From assembly GCA_003448835.1 (NCBI GenBank), contig DLXM01000219.1, positions 1 through 9,097 on the forward strand: DNA of 9,097 bases, read 5' to 3'. The notes beneath the pieces were generated by a model. That model made no database searches. It was given only the letters and a program-made list of their open reading frames with translations, and was not told the origin of the DNA. Origin of the DNA: Bacteroidota bacterium (GTDB lineage Bacteria; Bacteroidota; Rhodothermia; Balneolales; HLUCCA01). Made by a program: the position numbers and the translations under genes. Shown one piece after another: positions 1 through 6,506 of this stretch; the first letter of the stretch is position 1; each line of letters starts with the position of its first letter.

Positions 1-108
1 AAACTACATTCCGGCATAGAGAACTTCTGGAGGGAGTCCGGTGCCGGGATATATTCAAGTAGTGTATTAGTGTTGGGGTCACACCAAATTTGTCACTTTT
101 GTCGTCTT

Positions 109-148
109 TTCACCCTCTTTTGGTAGAATAAACAAAAGAGCGAGTGAA
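109..148. repeat. Imperfect inverted repeat (hairpin) in left intergenic region
   Basis: CTCTTTTG (115-122) pairs perfectly with CAAAAGAG (133-140) across a 10-base loop. TTCAC (109-113) pairs with GTGAA (144-148) beyond a small asymmetric internal loop, giving 13 pairs in all. No T-run follows on either strand, so it does not look like a standard intrinsic terminator. The rest of 1-190 shows no convincing gene. The stretch lies upstream of the thioredoxin-like gene and could be the 3' structure of a gene outside the window or a regulatory element. Confidence 0.4.
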
Positions 149-190
149 TTATATACCTTGCTAATATTTCGTACATAAAACTCTTTTTTA

Positions 191-222
191 TTTCTAATTA
201 ATCGCAAAACTTCGTATATTTG
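191..222 (+). promoter_or_regulatory. Putative Bacteroides-type promoter of the thioredoxin-like gene
   Basis: TATATTTG at 215-222 matches the Bacteroides -7 consensus TAnnTTTG exactly. TTTC at 191-194, a one-base mismatch to the -33 TTTG box, lies exactly 20 bases upstream. The start codon at 267 is about 45 bases downstream through a very AT-rich leader with no clear Shine-Dalgarno site, which is usual for this lineage. The assignment assumes the host uses a Bacteroidota-type primary sigma factor. Confidence 0.4.
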
Positions 223-266
223 TTTAAACAATTATTGTCGAATTTATTATTAAGTATTATTTAAAA

Positions 267-845
267 ATGACCTTCCTTGAGTATCAAAAATTATTTGAAA
301 CAATATTAACAACTGAAAATCCACCCTCACCATATAACAATCCGGCTTATATTAATTTCACGAAATTGAATCAATCGCGGATGTCACGATGGGACAAAAC
401 TATGGTCCTTAATGAGGAATTAGTAAAACGATTGGGATCAATTCAGGAACCTCAGCATTGGATTATCATCACGGAGCCATGGTGTGGGGATGCTGCGCAT
501 TCACTTCCTTTTATGATTGCATTGGCGGAATCGAGTGATAAAATTACATACGATATCGAATTACGTGATTCTGAGCCCCATCGTATTAACCACTATTTAA
601 CGAATGGTGGAAAAAGTATTCCAAAATTGATTGCACTTGATCCGGGTGGTCAAGACCTGTTTTCATGGGGACCCAGACCGGTTCAAGCGCAAAAAATTAA
701 TGATGATATGAGGGCGACGAATGCACGATATGATGAAATCAATCTCAAATTGCAGGTGTGGTACAATGCTGATAAAGGTGTTTCGTTTCAAGAGGAGTTA
801 CTTGAACTGATAACCCAATTAACGGATTCACCCGTTCTGCTGTAG
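267..845 (+). CDS. Thioredoxin-family protein (Thioredoxin_9-like)
   Basis: This 192-residue cytoplasmic protein has no signal peptide. The recognisable core is a thioredoxin-like beta strand and active-site loop at about residues 65-80 (IIITEPWCGDAAHS), then a stretch with LRDSEPHRINHYL, and the cis-proline-type loop KSIPKL at about 116-121. LFSWGPRP follows near 131-138. This order is typical of the Thioredoxin_9 group found in many Bacteroidota and Firmicutes. The usual CxxC motif is absent: only one cysteine (Cys73 in WCGDA) remains, so a classical dithiol-disulfide exchange is unlikely and a monothiol or non-redox role is possible. It is the only plus-strand gene, and its last 18 bases overlap the end of the convergent membrane-protein gene. 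The start is the first ATG downstream of a predicted promoter. The family call is fairly secure; the precise function is unknown. Confidence 0.85.
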   Translation: MTFLEYQKLFETILTTENPPSPYNNPAYINFTKLNQSRMSRWDKTMVLNEELVKRLGSIQEPQHWIIITEPWCGDAAHSLPFMIALAESSDKITYDIELRDSEPHRINHYLTNGGKSIPKLIALDPGGQDLFSWGPRPVQAQKINDDMRATNARYDEINLKLQVWYNADKGVSFQEELLELITQLTDSPVLL

Positions 846-1406
846 AGTTGTTTTTTCCCGGTCGTTTGCGACATGATGGAACATAATAGCAGCAATGAGA
901 AACAGTGTGATAAAGAATCCGTTTACACCGATGATTTCAATTACTGAACTATGAGGAACATGTTGCATACCTGCTAGTAGGGCAGTTATTCCCAATATCG
1001 CCTGGACCGATGCCATTGCCACGAATGTATAACTCATACCCCGTGGTGCAAATTTGTAAAAGGCTCCACCAATAGCACCAACAGCTAATACTGCTAAATA
1101 CAATAAGTTAAACATGTTGTCTTCTGATCCGATGAGTCCAACCGCGGCATTTACCCAAAGCAATAGAAAACCTGTGAAAATACCATAAGCGATTGCAATC
1201 CGATAAAATGTTTCGTTTGCAGTACGAGTAATGAGTTTATAACCCATTCCACAGCTAAATAGGATTATACCCATTATTACGAAGTCGGATAGGGTCCAGT
1301 CTACTTCACCTGTAAATTGCATGGCAGTAAATGGAATAGCTAATATGAGTAATGTCGCTGCTGCAACACTCAATATTGGTTTTAAGAGATTTTGATCTGT
1401 TGTCAT
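828..1406 (-). CDS. Six-helix integral membrane protein, function unknown
   Basis: This 192-residue hydrophobic protein has about six predicted transmembrane segments, near residues 11-31, 40-59, 68-93, 99-118, 124-146 and 156-178, joined by short loops. The tail is short and polar (NDREKTTLQQ). No catalytic or transport motif is recognisable and I do not know a characterised homologue. It lies 226 bases downstream of a small two-helix protein that closes a regulator/membrane-protein operon. A perfect 23-base palindrome sits about 180 bases upstream of its start, so it may belong to the same regulon. The start ATG at 1404-1406 has no Shine-Dalgarno site in its A-rich leader. Its 3' end overlaps the convergent thioredoxin-like gene by 18 bases, leaving no room for a separate terminator. 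Confidence 0.7.
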   Translation of the reverse strand: MTTDQNLLKPILSVAAATLLILAIPFTAMQFTGEVDWTLSDFVIMGIILFSCGMGYKLITRTANETFYRIAIAYGIFTGFLLLWVNAAVGLIGSEDNMFNLLYLAVLAVGAIGGAFYKFAPRGMSYTFVAMASVQAILGITALLAGMQHVPHSSVIEIIGVNGFFITLFLIAAIMFHHVANDREKTTLQQNG

Positions 1407-1586
1407 GATTTATTTTTGTGTTGTTGTGAATTTTATCTGTTGATTATACTTAAATCAATTCTACCTTAGCTGAAACAAGAGGATGGTAATAAATTACAAT
1501 GCAACCCTTTTTGTCCTTCGCATTGTCCTACCCTTTCTGATGCAAGCATCTGATTTATTGAGAGTGTGATTAATATATATTTTGAA

Positions 1587-1609
1587 AGTACTTTGAATTT
1601 CAAAGTACT
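1587..1609. promoter_or_regulatory. Perfect 23-base palindrome, candidate operator of the winged-helix regulator
   Basis: The site reads AGTACTTTG-N5-CAAAGTACT. Counting the N5 (AATTT) it is a perfect palindrome of two 11-base arms around a central T at 1598. It lies in the 226-base gap between the 66-residue membrane protein and the six-helix protein at 828-1406, upstream of the latter. The same half-sites with identical 5-base spacing recur at 2808-2830, in front of the operon that encodes a winged-helix repressor-like protein. The remainder of the gap (1407-1586 and 1610-1632) shows no credible gene, and no good -7/-33 promoter pair was found in it. Confidence 0.6.
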
Positions 1610-1632
1610 AAGTGAAAAAATTTTAAAGTATG

Positions 1633-1833
1633 TTATTCACCTCCATCAAGTTTGCGATTGAGACTTTTGGTAACAAAAAACCATATTGTCCCAACAAGAA
1701 TCAGAAGTAATGGAATAGCACCTGGCTCACTTTCAACAGTTATCATATACGTCAGTAGAACGAGTCCAATGGCGATCGTTGTAATTGGCAACAAAATGTT
1801 AATTTTTTGCGATTCAGATTTCGTTGTGGTCAT
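1633..1833 (-). CDS. Small two-helix membrane protein
   Basis: This 66-residue protein has two predicted transmembrane helices, at about residues 12-32 and 37-55. They are separated by a tight turn containing ESEPGAIP, and a short basic tail (NRKLDGGE) follows. It starts only three bases after the stop of the winged-helix regulator, so it is almost certainly co-transcribed and translationally coupled. No enzymatic motif is visible. Its retention directly beside the regulator and a larger membrane protein suggests a shared membrane-associated role, but the function is unknown. The opposite-strand open frame here (1652-1885) is a shadow with no family features. Confidence 0.75.
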   Translation of the reverse strand: MTTTKSESQKINILLPITTIAIGLVLLTYMITVESEPGAIPLLLILVGTIWFFVTKSLNRKLDGGE

Positions 1834-1836
1834 AGT

Positions 1837-2142
1837 TTATGTTTGTTTATTTGAATTGATGATGGTTTCGAGAGCTTTTAAATGATCTTCAAATGCAACG
1901 CGACCCGATTTGGTGATCGCATACCGAGTGTGAGGTTTTTTATCGACAAATGATTTCTCCACATCGATAAAATCCTCTTTTTCCAATGCCTTCAAATGTG
2001 TCGCAAGATTCCCATCCGTTACATTGAGCAGATCGCGTAAGGTTGTAAAATCAATAGAATCATTCACCGCCAGAGCGGACATGATGCCCAATCTGATTCG
2101 ACTTTCGAAGGCTTTATGTAATTCGTCGATGGATATTTTCAC
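1837..2142 (-). CDS. Winged-helix transcriptional regulator (HTH_34 / ArsR-MarR-like)
   Basis: This 101-residue protein is nearly all one winged-helix DNA-binding domain. It begins KISIDELHKAFESRIRLGIM, a helix typical of the HTH_34 group. The helix-turn-helix lies at about residues 32-55 (FTTLRDLLNVTDGNLATHLKAL) and the wing at about 58-76, ending in TRYAITKSG. A C-terminal helix (about 83-96) probably mediates dimerisation. The start chosen is GTG at 2140-2142, overlapping the TGA of the upstream membrane-protein gene by 4 bases (GTGA). This gives the usual length and N-terminus of the family. The first ATG in frame (2208) would add 22 residues entirely inside the upstream gene and is less likely. 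No metal-binding cysteine cluster is visible, so the inducing signal is unknown. It probably represses its own operon through the nearby palindromic sites. Confidence 0.85.
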   Translation of the reverse strand: MKISIDELHKAFESRIRLGIMSALAVNDSIDFTTLRDLLNVTDGNLATHLKALEKEDFIDVEKSFVDKKPHTRYAITKSGRVAFEDHLKALETIINSNKQT

Positions 2143-2765
2143 CGTTCGTACCTGTAATACAAATATATTCCGTAAATGATATGGACAACTCCAAATCCGA
2201 GTGCCCATATTAAAAGTCCGTATTCAATAAACCATGCACCTAGGAGTCCCAGTGCCATTTGGATAAGCCCAAGGAATTTGAGATCGTCAAAAGTGAATTT
2301 ACTGGCATGAAACAACGCTAATCCGTAAAAAATCAACGACACCGGAGCAATCAAACCCAATAATCCTTTTGCAATTAGAATCAACATCAGCAATCCACCG
2401 GCAAATAATGGTCCTGCCATATTGATTACAAGTTGTTTAGAAGCACTATTCCATACTTTTTCACCTTTTTTGACCGCAAATCGGGATGATAATGCAACAG
2501 CTGTACTGATAGCCAGGATCAAAATCAAAACACCGAGCATCATTACATTCGGAAAGTTCTGTTGAAGCTCAGTTGAATCTGATACCGAATACATAAGAGT
2601 ATCCGGATTAAATCCGAAGAAGGAGTACGCAACATAAGCCCCAGTTAAAGCATATACTCCGGCCATGATTCCAGCCCATCCCGAAAGAGACATGAACTTA
2701 GAAGAACGCTCCATCATAGAGCGAATCTGTGCTAAATCCTGTTTGTAATCCTTTTCATTTTTCAT
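2139..2765 (-). CDS. Six-helix membrane protein, first gene of the regulator operon
   Basis: This 208-residue protein starts with a charged, probably cytoplasmic amphipathic segment (about residues 1-26, with QIRSMMERSSKF). About six transmembrane helices follow, near 28-50, 74-94, 112-133, 134-154, 161-180 and 183-203. The loop between helices 1 and 2 (about 51-73) is polar and probably outside. It ends in the basic YYRYER. Similar proteins with an RSMMERSSKF-type N-terminus accompany HTH_34 regulators in Bacteroidota and Balneolota, as far as I recall. No biochemical function is known to me. It overlaps the downstream regulator gene by 4 bases and is preceded by a predicted promoter overlapped by a palindromic site. 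It may sense or transmit a membrane signal to the regulator, but this is inference from context. Confidence 0.75.
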   Translation of the reverse strand: MKNEKDYKQDLAQIRSMMERSSKFMSLSGWAGIMAGVYALTGAYVAYSFFGFNPDTLMYSVSDSTELQQNFPNVMMLGVLILILAISTAVALSSRFAVKKGEKVWNSASKQLVINMAGPLFAGGLLMLILIAKGLLGLIAPVSLIFYGLALFHASKFTFDDLKFLGLIQMALGLLGAWFIEYGLLIWALGFGVVHIIYGIYLYYRYER

Positions 2766-2804
2766 AGTTCGTCAAGGTTGTTCATCGAGGTTCAATCCAA
2801 TATA

Positions 2805-2830
2805 CAAAGTACTTTGTTTTTCAAAGTTAA
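2805..2830. promoter_or_regulatory. Composite inverted motif, candidate operator in front of the regulator operon
   Basis: AGTACTTTG (2808-2816) is followed after five T residues by CAAAGT (2822-2827), reproducing the half-sites and spacing of the perfect palindrome at 1587-1609. The outer three bases of the second arm are degenerate (TAA instead of ACT). A further CAAAGT at 2805-2810 makes CAAAGTACTTTG a 12-base palindrome, itself inside a 14-base one (2804-2817 read as ACAAAGT/ACTTTGT after one-base shift). Three half-sites are thus packed 40-65 bases upstream of the first start codon of the operon. Confidence 0.6.
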
Positions 2831-2853
2831 TATATTTTTGTTTACTACGCAAT
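2822..2853 (-). promoter_or_regulatory. Putative promoter of the membrane-protein/regulator operon
   Basis: On the minus strand TAACTTTG (2829 to 2822) matches the Bacteroides -7 consensus TAnnTTTG exactly. ATTG (2853 to 2850), one mismatch from TTTG, lies exactly 20 bases upstream at the -33 position. The -7 box is embedded in the right half-site of the candidate operator, so bound regulator would block polymerase. The start codon at 2765 is about 55 bases downstream. Confidence 0.45.
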
Positions 2854-2869
2854 AGATATTTTTTGAGAC

Positions 2870-3004
2870 CCTCTTCTCTCCTTCTCTCCTTCACTTTTTC
2901 TCTTTTTCGCTCCATCTCTTTTTCGCTCGGCTTTGCCTGCACGATTTACGACGCTAGACTGCGCACTTTGTGCTTGTGTACCGTCTTCAATTCTCTCCTT
3001 CACT
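2870..3004. repeat. Pyrimidine-rich intergenic tract with 14-base direct repeats
   Basis: Positions 2870-2928 are almost pure C/T on the plus strand (G/A on the other). TCTCTTTTTCGCTC occurs twice in tandem at 2899-2912 and 2915-2928. TTCTCTCCTTCACT occurs at 2882-2895 and again at 2991-3004, where it covers the stop codon of the peptidase gene. Between them, 2929-2990 is of ordinary composition, with short hairpins (GGCTTTGCC at 2929-2937, GCACTTTGTGC around 2963-2973). The stretch lies downstream of the peptidase gene and upstream of the membrane-protein operon. No coding gene is credible here; the small plus-strand open frame is a by-product of the biased composition. Confidence 0.55.
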
Positions 3005-4223
3005 CCTTCACTTCCTTACCCATCAACTTCAAAACTTCATCCACTGGAATGGCCTCCTGAATCCTCCCCTCATCCCCTTCCATCGTTTCAGCCATAAAGA
3101 GCGAGTTCAAAATCGCCTCTTCAGTAGCTTCAATGGCAGCTAAAAACAGCGGGGACATCACATCGTTTATCAATTCGGTCACTTGCCGAGTTCTACTTTC
3201 AGAATCAATATTGTTCCTCACCCCTGGATGTGTTGAAAACGCAATTACGTAGTCTCCGGACCCATTCGAAGCAATGCCACCTACCCGGACAATCCCCATA
3301 AATGCCCTTTTCGCAAGTCTTTCCAGATTACGCGATGAAATCGGAGCATCCGTTGCCACTATAATCATCACAGATCCATCTACATCATAATCATAACCAT
3401 CATCAGATTTAACTATAAAATCCTGCTTCGTATCGGGACTCGCCTCATTTGTACTATAAATAGACTCATCGCCAACCTTACTGGACATATAATGATTTCC
3501 CAGCATCTCACCAACCGGAACCCCATCAATCGTCAAAATTCCACCGAAATTTGATTGGACTAATACACCAACGGTATATCCACCCCGATTTTCAGGTAAT
3601 TTTCGTGATGAAGTCCCGATTCCACCTTTAAATCCAAGCGCTCTGGTCCCTGTACCTGCGCCTACGTTCCCTTCAGCTACCATTCCCGTCTTAGCAGATT
3701 GAATCGCTTGATACACATCATCGGTATCCACAACTCTGGCTCGAATATCATTTAACCACCCGTCGTTGGTCTCACCGACTACCGGATTTACAGAGCGTAC
3801 ATTTTCATTTCCTTCCTGCTTTAACACATAATCCGCTACCCCATGAGCCACATTAAAAATGCTCAACGTATTCGTCAACGCAATGGGAGTTTCCAGCTCC
3901 CCCAACTCTACCACTTGTGTAAATCCAAGTGCCTTACCAAAACCATTTCCAACAAAAACGGCAGCCGGAACCCGGTCCCGAAACAGATTTCCGTTGTGTG
4001 GCAGTATAGCTGTTACTCCGGTACGGATTCCATCGCCCTCAATCAATGTTTGGTGACCGACCAAAACACCCTCAACGTCCGTGATGGCATTCCATGGTCC
4101 AGGTGACAATATTCCAGGATGAATCCCAAGATCCCGAACACGCTTTCGATCCTGAGATTGTCCTTCATCAATCGTAATCAGACACAAAACAGCGACAAGA
4201 CTTAATACAGTAATTTTTTTCAT
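3000..4223 (-). CDS. Exported P1-family (DmpA-type) aminopeptidase / D-esterase
   Basis: This 407-residue N-terminal-nucleophile hydrolase belongs to the DmpA/BapA group (MEROPS P1, formerly S58). Members cleave themselves into two chains and release N-terminal residues from peptides, amides or beta-peptides. The order of motifs fits the family: RVRDLGI (28-34), WNAITDVEGVLVGH (44-57), GVTAILP (69-75), ALTNTLSI (115-122), VVGETNDGWLND (148-159), GNVGAGTGTRA (185-195), then YDVDGSVMIIVATDAP (279-294). By analogy with DmpA, cleavage should fall at Gly283-Ser284 and Ser284 would be the nucleophile. A signal peptide (hydrophobic residues about 4-18, ending near GQSQ) points to export. The start at 4223 (MKKITVLSL) is preferred to 4256, because the 11 extra upstream residues would precede the signal peptide. 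The length is near the family's usual 350-400 plus signal. Substrate cannot be told from sequence. Confidence 0.92.
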   Translation of the reverse strand: MKKITVLSLVAVLCLITIDEGQSQDRKRVRDLGIHPGILSPGPWNAITDVEGVLVGHQTLIEGDGIRTGVTAILPHNGNLFRDRVPAAVFVGNGFGKALGFTQVVELGELETPIALTNTLSIFNVAHGVADYVLKQEGNENVRSVNPVVGETNDGWLNDIRARVVDTDDVYQAIQSAKTGMVAEGNVGAGTGTRALGFKGGIGTSSRKLPENRGGYTVGVLVQSNFGGILTIDGVPVGEMLGNHYMSSKVGDESIYSTNEASPDTKQDFIVKSDDGYDYDVDGSVMIIVATDAPISSRNLERLAKRAFMGIVRVGGIASNGSGDYVIAFSTHPGVRNNIDSESRTRQVTELINDVMSPLFLAAIEATEEAILNSLFMAETMEGDEGRIQEAIPVDEVLKLMGKEVKE

Positions 4224-4324
4224 CAGATAATTAAATTTAGTTATGACCGCAAACACATGTATTTACTATATAAAAAAGATATCGATTCCGGGGAGTGCTT
4301 TTAAAATTCATTAGATAACTCCAA

Positions 4325-4642
4325 TTAAATACCATAATCACGTTCCACTTTAGAAATACGGACTTTGAACTTGGAGTACCAAATTTCATGTCCAAGTTTT
4401 TGAGCAATTAAATGTTCGGAGTGTTTTTTCCAGTTAGAAATGGCCTCGAGACTATCCCAGTATGATACCGTAATGCCCAGTTCATTACGGGCAGACTCGA
4501 AACCGAGGAAACCTTGTTGTTCAGTGGCTAAATCCAACATACGATCTGCCATTTCAGCATAGCCGTGGTCACCTTCGGTCCTGAGGGATGTGAAAATTAC
4601 AGCATAATAAGGTGGATTCGGTGTGGTGGCGATTTTTGCCAT
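4325..4642 (-). CDS. Antibiotic biosynthesis monooxygenase (ABM)-fold protein
   Basis: This is a 105-residue single-domain protein of the dimeric alpha-beta-barrel (ABM) type. Features are an N-terminal strand YYAVIFTSLRT, a helix EMADRMLDLATEQQGFLGFESAR (about 31-53), then GITVSYWDSLEAISNWKKHSEHL (about 56-78) and WYSKFKVRISKVERDYG at the end. The GFLGFES, SYWDS and W-K--H patterns are typical of small ABM proteins related to quinol or heme-degrading monooxygenases. The actual substrate is unknown. The start ATG at 4640-4642 (MAKIATTP) is preferred because GAGG lies five bases upstream and the protein then has the usual family N-terminus. A longer frame to 4732 needs a TTG start and adds 30 residues without family similarity. 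It lies 93 bases downstream of the beta-propeller lipoprotein gene. Confidence 0.85.
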   Translation of the reverse strand: MAKIATTPNPPYYAVIFTSLRTEGDHGYAEMADRMLDLATEQQGFLGFESARNELGITVSYWDSLEAISNWKKHSEHLIAQKLGHEIWYSKFKVRISKVERDYGI

Positions 4643-4735
4643 AGCACCCTCAATTTGGTAAACGGTTGTGTGTTCTTTCGATAAGTCTGCTTCGAAAATC
4701 CCTTTCAAAGTACTAAAATCACCCGAAAACAAAAA

Positions 4736-5863
4736 TCATTGGCCAAACTTCACTGAATAGACATCAATGGAAGGTTCCCCTTCATTGTTGACCATATAAA
4801 ACTTACTGTTTCTCACAACATGAATAGTCGTTTCAGATGGTAAAAAAAATCGACCTATAGGGTCTCCATCGTAACTTAGAATGACATATTCCTTCCCGTT
4901 TTCGGCATCATCAACCATGAGCCAAAATCGATTCTGTTCGTCCATAAATCCACCCGTAAATGGTGGTTTGATATCACGAATTAACTGTCGGCGAGCTTGC
5001 TTTTCATCCGGATTTAGCTCTGAGAAATGGTAATCCATATCCTCATCAGTAAATGGTCGGGGTTTGACATTCAGCACCAATTCATGTTCGATATTCAAGT
5101 TTTCGTCGTACACCTGGATGCTGGATTTCTGCGGTCGAAACACCAATACTCGCTGATTTGGTAATGGACTAAAGCTATCTGAATAACGGTACGGCAAATA
5201 ACTATGCCGCATTCCGGAACCATTATTTATGATTTGAATATAAACTGAATGTTTTGTTAGCGACAAAACACCCTCTTTAATTTGTAAACTGTCATTCACG
5301 ATTTGAACTAAATTGACAAAATCTGTCTCATATTCAGGTGGAACCATACCAAAAGGAGTGCGGAAGGAGTCTACAACGACATAAAAGCTCGAAAAATCAT
5401 TTTCAGAACGAATTCCAAACACGGGTCCGGGGGATCTAAATGTATGATCCCTAACAAATTCATAAATCCCAAGATCATTTTGGTGATACTCTGTCATTAC
5501 ACTATTGTTGTTGCTCAACACTAATATTTCACCATTAATATGAGGCGTAGCATATCGACTCAGCTCACCTGGACCTCGTCCGGGGCGGGCAACTGTTGCG
5601 CGATAATTCCCTAAACTGTCGAACTGAAAAATTGAATTTTCCGGCTGTTGACCAACCAGGATTTGTCCATCGTTGTCAACCAATACACTTGTAATCTGGG
5701 CAGGCAGAAAGTCTTCGGACTCGGTTATGCTAAATTCTTTTTGAATTTCAATCAACGGGATTTGTGAATAATCCAGTTCATTTTCTGTAGCTGTTTCTGT
5801 AGAACAACTGGCTAAAACCAACCCAAGAATAGCAATTGAGACTAATTTGTAAATCCTTTTCAT
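4736..5863 (-). CDS. 6-bladed beta-propeller lipoprotein
   Basis: This 375-residue protein has a lipoprotein signal (MKRIYKLVSIAILGLVLASC). The lipobox LASC places the lipid-modified cysteine at residue 20, so it should be membrane-anchored in the periplasm or at the outer membrane. The mature part resembles the 6-bladed beta-propeller proteins of Bacteroidota: blade-like repeats such as VLVDNDGQILVGQQ (60-73) and FQFDSLGNY (79-87), then the family hallmark RPGRGPGEL (93-101). Further aromatic strands continue to the C-terminal SIDVYSVKFG. No catalytic residues are expected. Such proteins probably bind ligands or partners, but roles are largely unknown. It is flanked by 54 bases upstream and 93 bases downstream, so shared transcription with either neighbour is possible but not shown. 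Confidence 0.8.
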   Translation of the reverse strand: MKRIYKLVSIAILGLVLASCSTETATENELDYSQIPLIEIQKEFSITESEDFLPAQITSVLVDNDGQILVGQQPENSIFQFDSLGNYRATVARPGRGPGELSRYATPHINGEILVLSNNNSVMTEYHQNDLGIYEFVRDHTFRSPGPVFGIRSENDFSSFYVVVDSFRTPFGMVPPEYETDFVNLVQIVNDSLQIKEGVLSLTKHSVYIQIINNGSGMRHSYLPYRYSDSFSPLPNQRVLVFRPQKSSIQVYDENLNIEHELVLNVKPRPFTDEDMDYHFSELNPDEKQARRQLIRDIKPPFTGGFMDEQNRFWLMVDDAENGKEYVILSYDGDPIGRFFLPSETTIHVVRNSKFYMVNNEGEPSIDVYSVKFGQ

Positions 5864-5917
5864 GACGAACTAATTTTACTTAGTAATTTAAACATACACC
5901 GATTAAATCTATGTATT

Positions 5918-6466
5918 TCAGTCACTAATTTCCAATATACCTGCCAATTTTCTTGTAGTGTTCCAGTTGCGGATGGTGATATTTTTGTAGATTGGAGTTG
6001 AGATAATTTTGTTCAAATAGCTACTTCCGGCACGTTCTATTAAACGAGAAAAATAAACAACCCTCTCACCCGACCACATACGATCGACGCCTTCCCGGGG
6101 TGAAATACTAGTCATGATATCCTCAGGGACAAACCCCGGCATCAAAAACATCACATCATACCGATATTCCTCCGGACTCTGGCCAAACCCATCAGGTGCG
6201 GATTTAACTACCGTTTCGAGTTGCTCTTTTGAAACCATAACGACCTTCGACTTATAATTAAATGTCGCAGAGAGTTGATTTTCAATTAATGAGGTCATTT
6301 CAGGCAGGTTATCCTGATCGCTCTCAAAGATCACATTTCCACTTTGGATGTAGGTTTTTACGCCAGTGAATCCCATATCCTCGAAGCACTTTTTTAAATC
6401 CACCATCTTGATGATGTTATTTCCACCCACATTTATGCCGCGAAGTAGTGCCAGGTATGATGCCAT
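5918..6466 (-). CDS. DUF1697 domain-containing protein
   Basis: This 182-residue cytoplasmic protein is a clear DUF1697 member. The N-terminus YLALLRGINVGGNNIIKM (4-21), the segment GFTGVKTYIQSGNVIFES (32-49) and the C-terminal ITIRNWNTTRKLAGI (163-177) are the conserved blocks of the family, in order, and length is normal. The biochemical function is not established. The gene lies 40 bases downstream of the antiporter on the same strand and may be co-transcribed with it, although the pairing does not suggest a common job. The start ATG at 6464-6466 gives the standard N-terminus. Confidence 0.92.
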   Translation of the reverse strand: MASYLALLRGINVGGNNIIKMVDLKKCFEDMGFTGVKTYIQSGNVIFESDQDNLPEMTSLIENQLSATFNYKSKVVMVSKEQLETVVKSAPDGFGQSPEEYRYDVMFLMPGFVPEDIMTSISPREGVDRMWSGERVVYFSRLIERAGSSYLNKIISTPIYKNITIRNWNTTRKLAGILEISD

Positions 6467-6506
6467 GTTAAATTGAGGGATCTTTTAAGTAATTAAATCG
6501 AAATCT

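Noticed and set aside
1..126. Open frame entering from the left edge on the plus strand, ending at a TAG at 124-126
   Set aside because: Only 41 codons, with no recognisable family; other frames are also partly open, so it cannot be supported as a gene tail.
1652..1885. Plus-strand open frame of 77 codons
   Set aside because: It is antisense to the small membrane protein and the regulator, with no family features.
2925..2940. Small GC hairpin as terminator of the peptidase gene
   Set aside because: The stem is short with mismatches, and no T-run follows it on the transcribed strand.
2863..3060. Plus-strand open frame of 65 codons
   Set aside because: Its Ser/Leu/Phe-rich product results from the pyrimidine-rich tract and it overlaps the end of the well-supported peptidase gene.
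4643..4732. Longer version of the ABM protein with 30 extra N-terminal residues
   Set aside because: It needs a TTG start and lacks family similarity, whereas the ATG at 4642 has a GAGG ribosome-binding site and the standard N-terminus.
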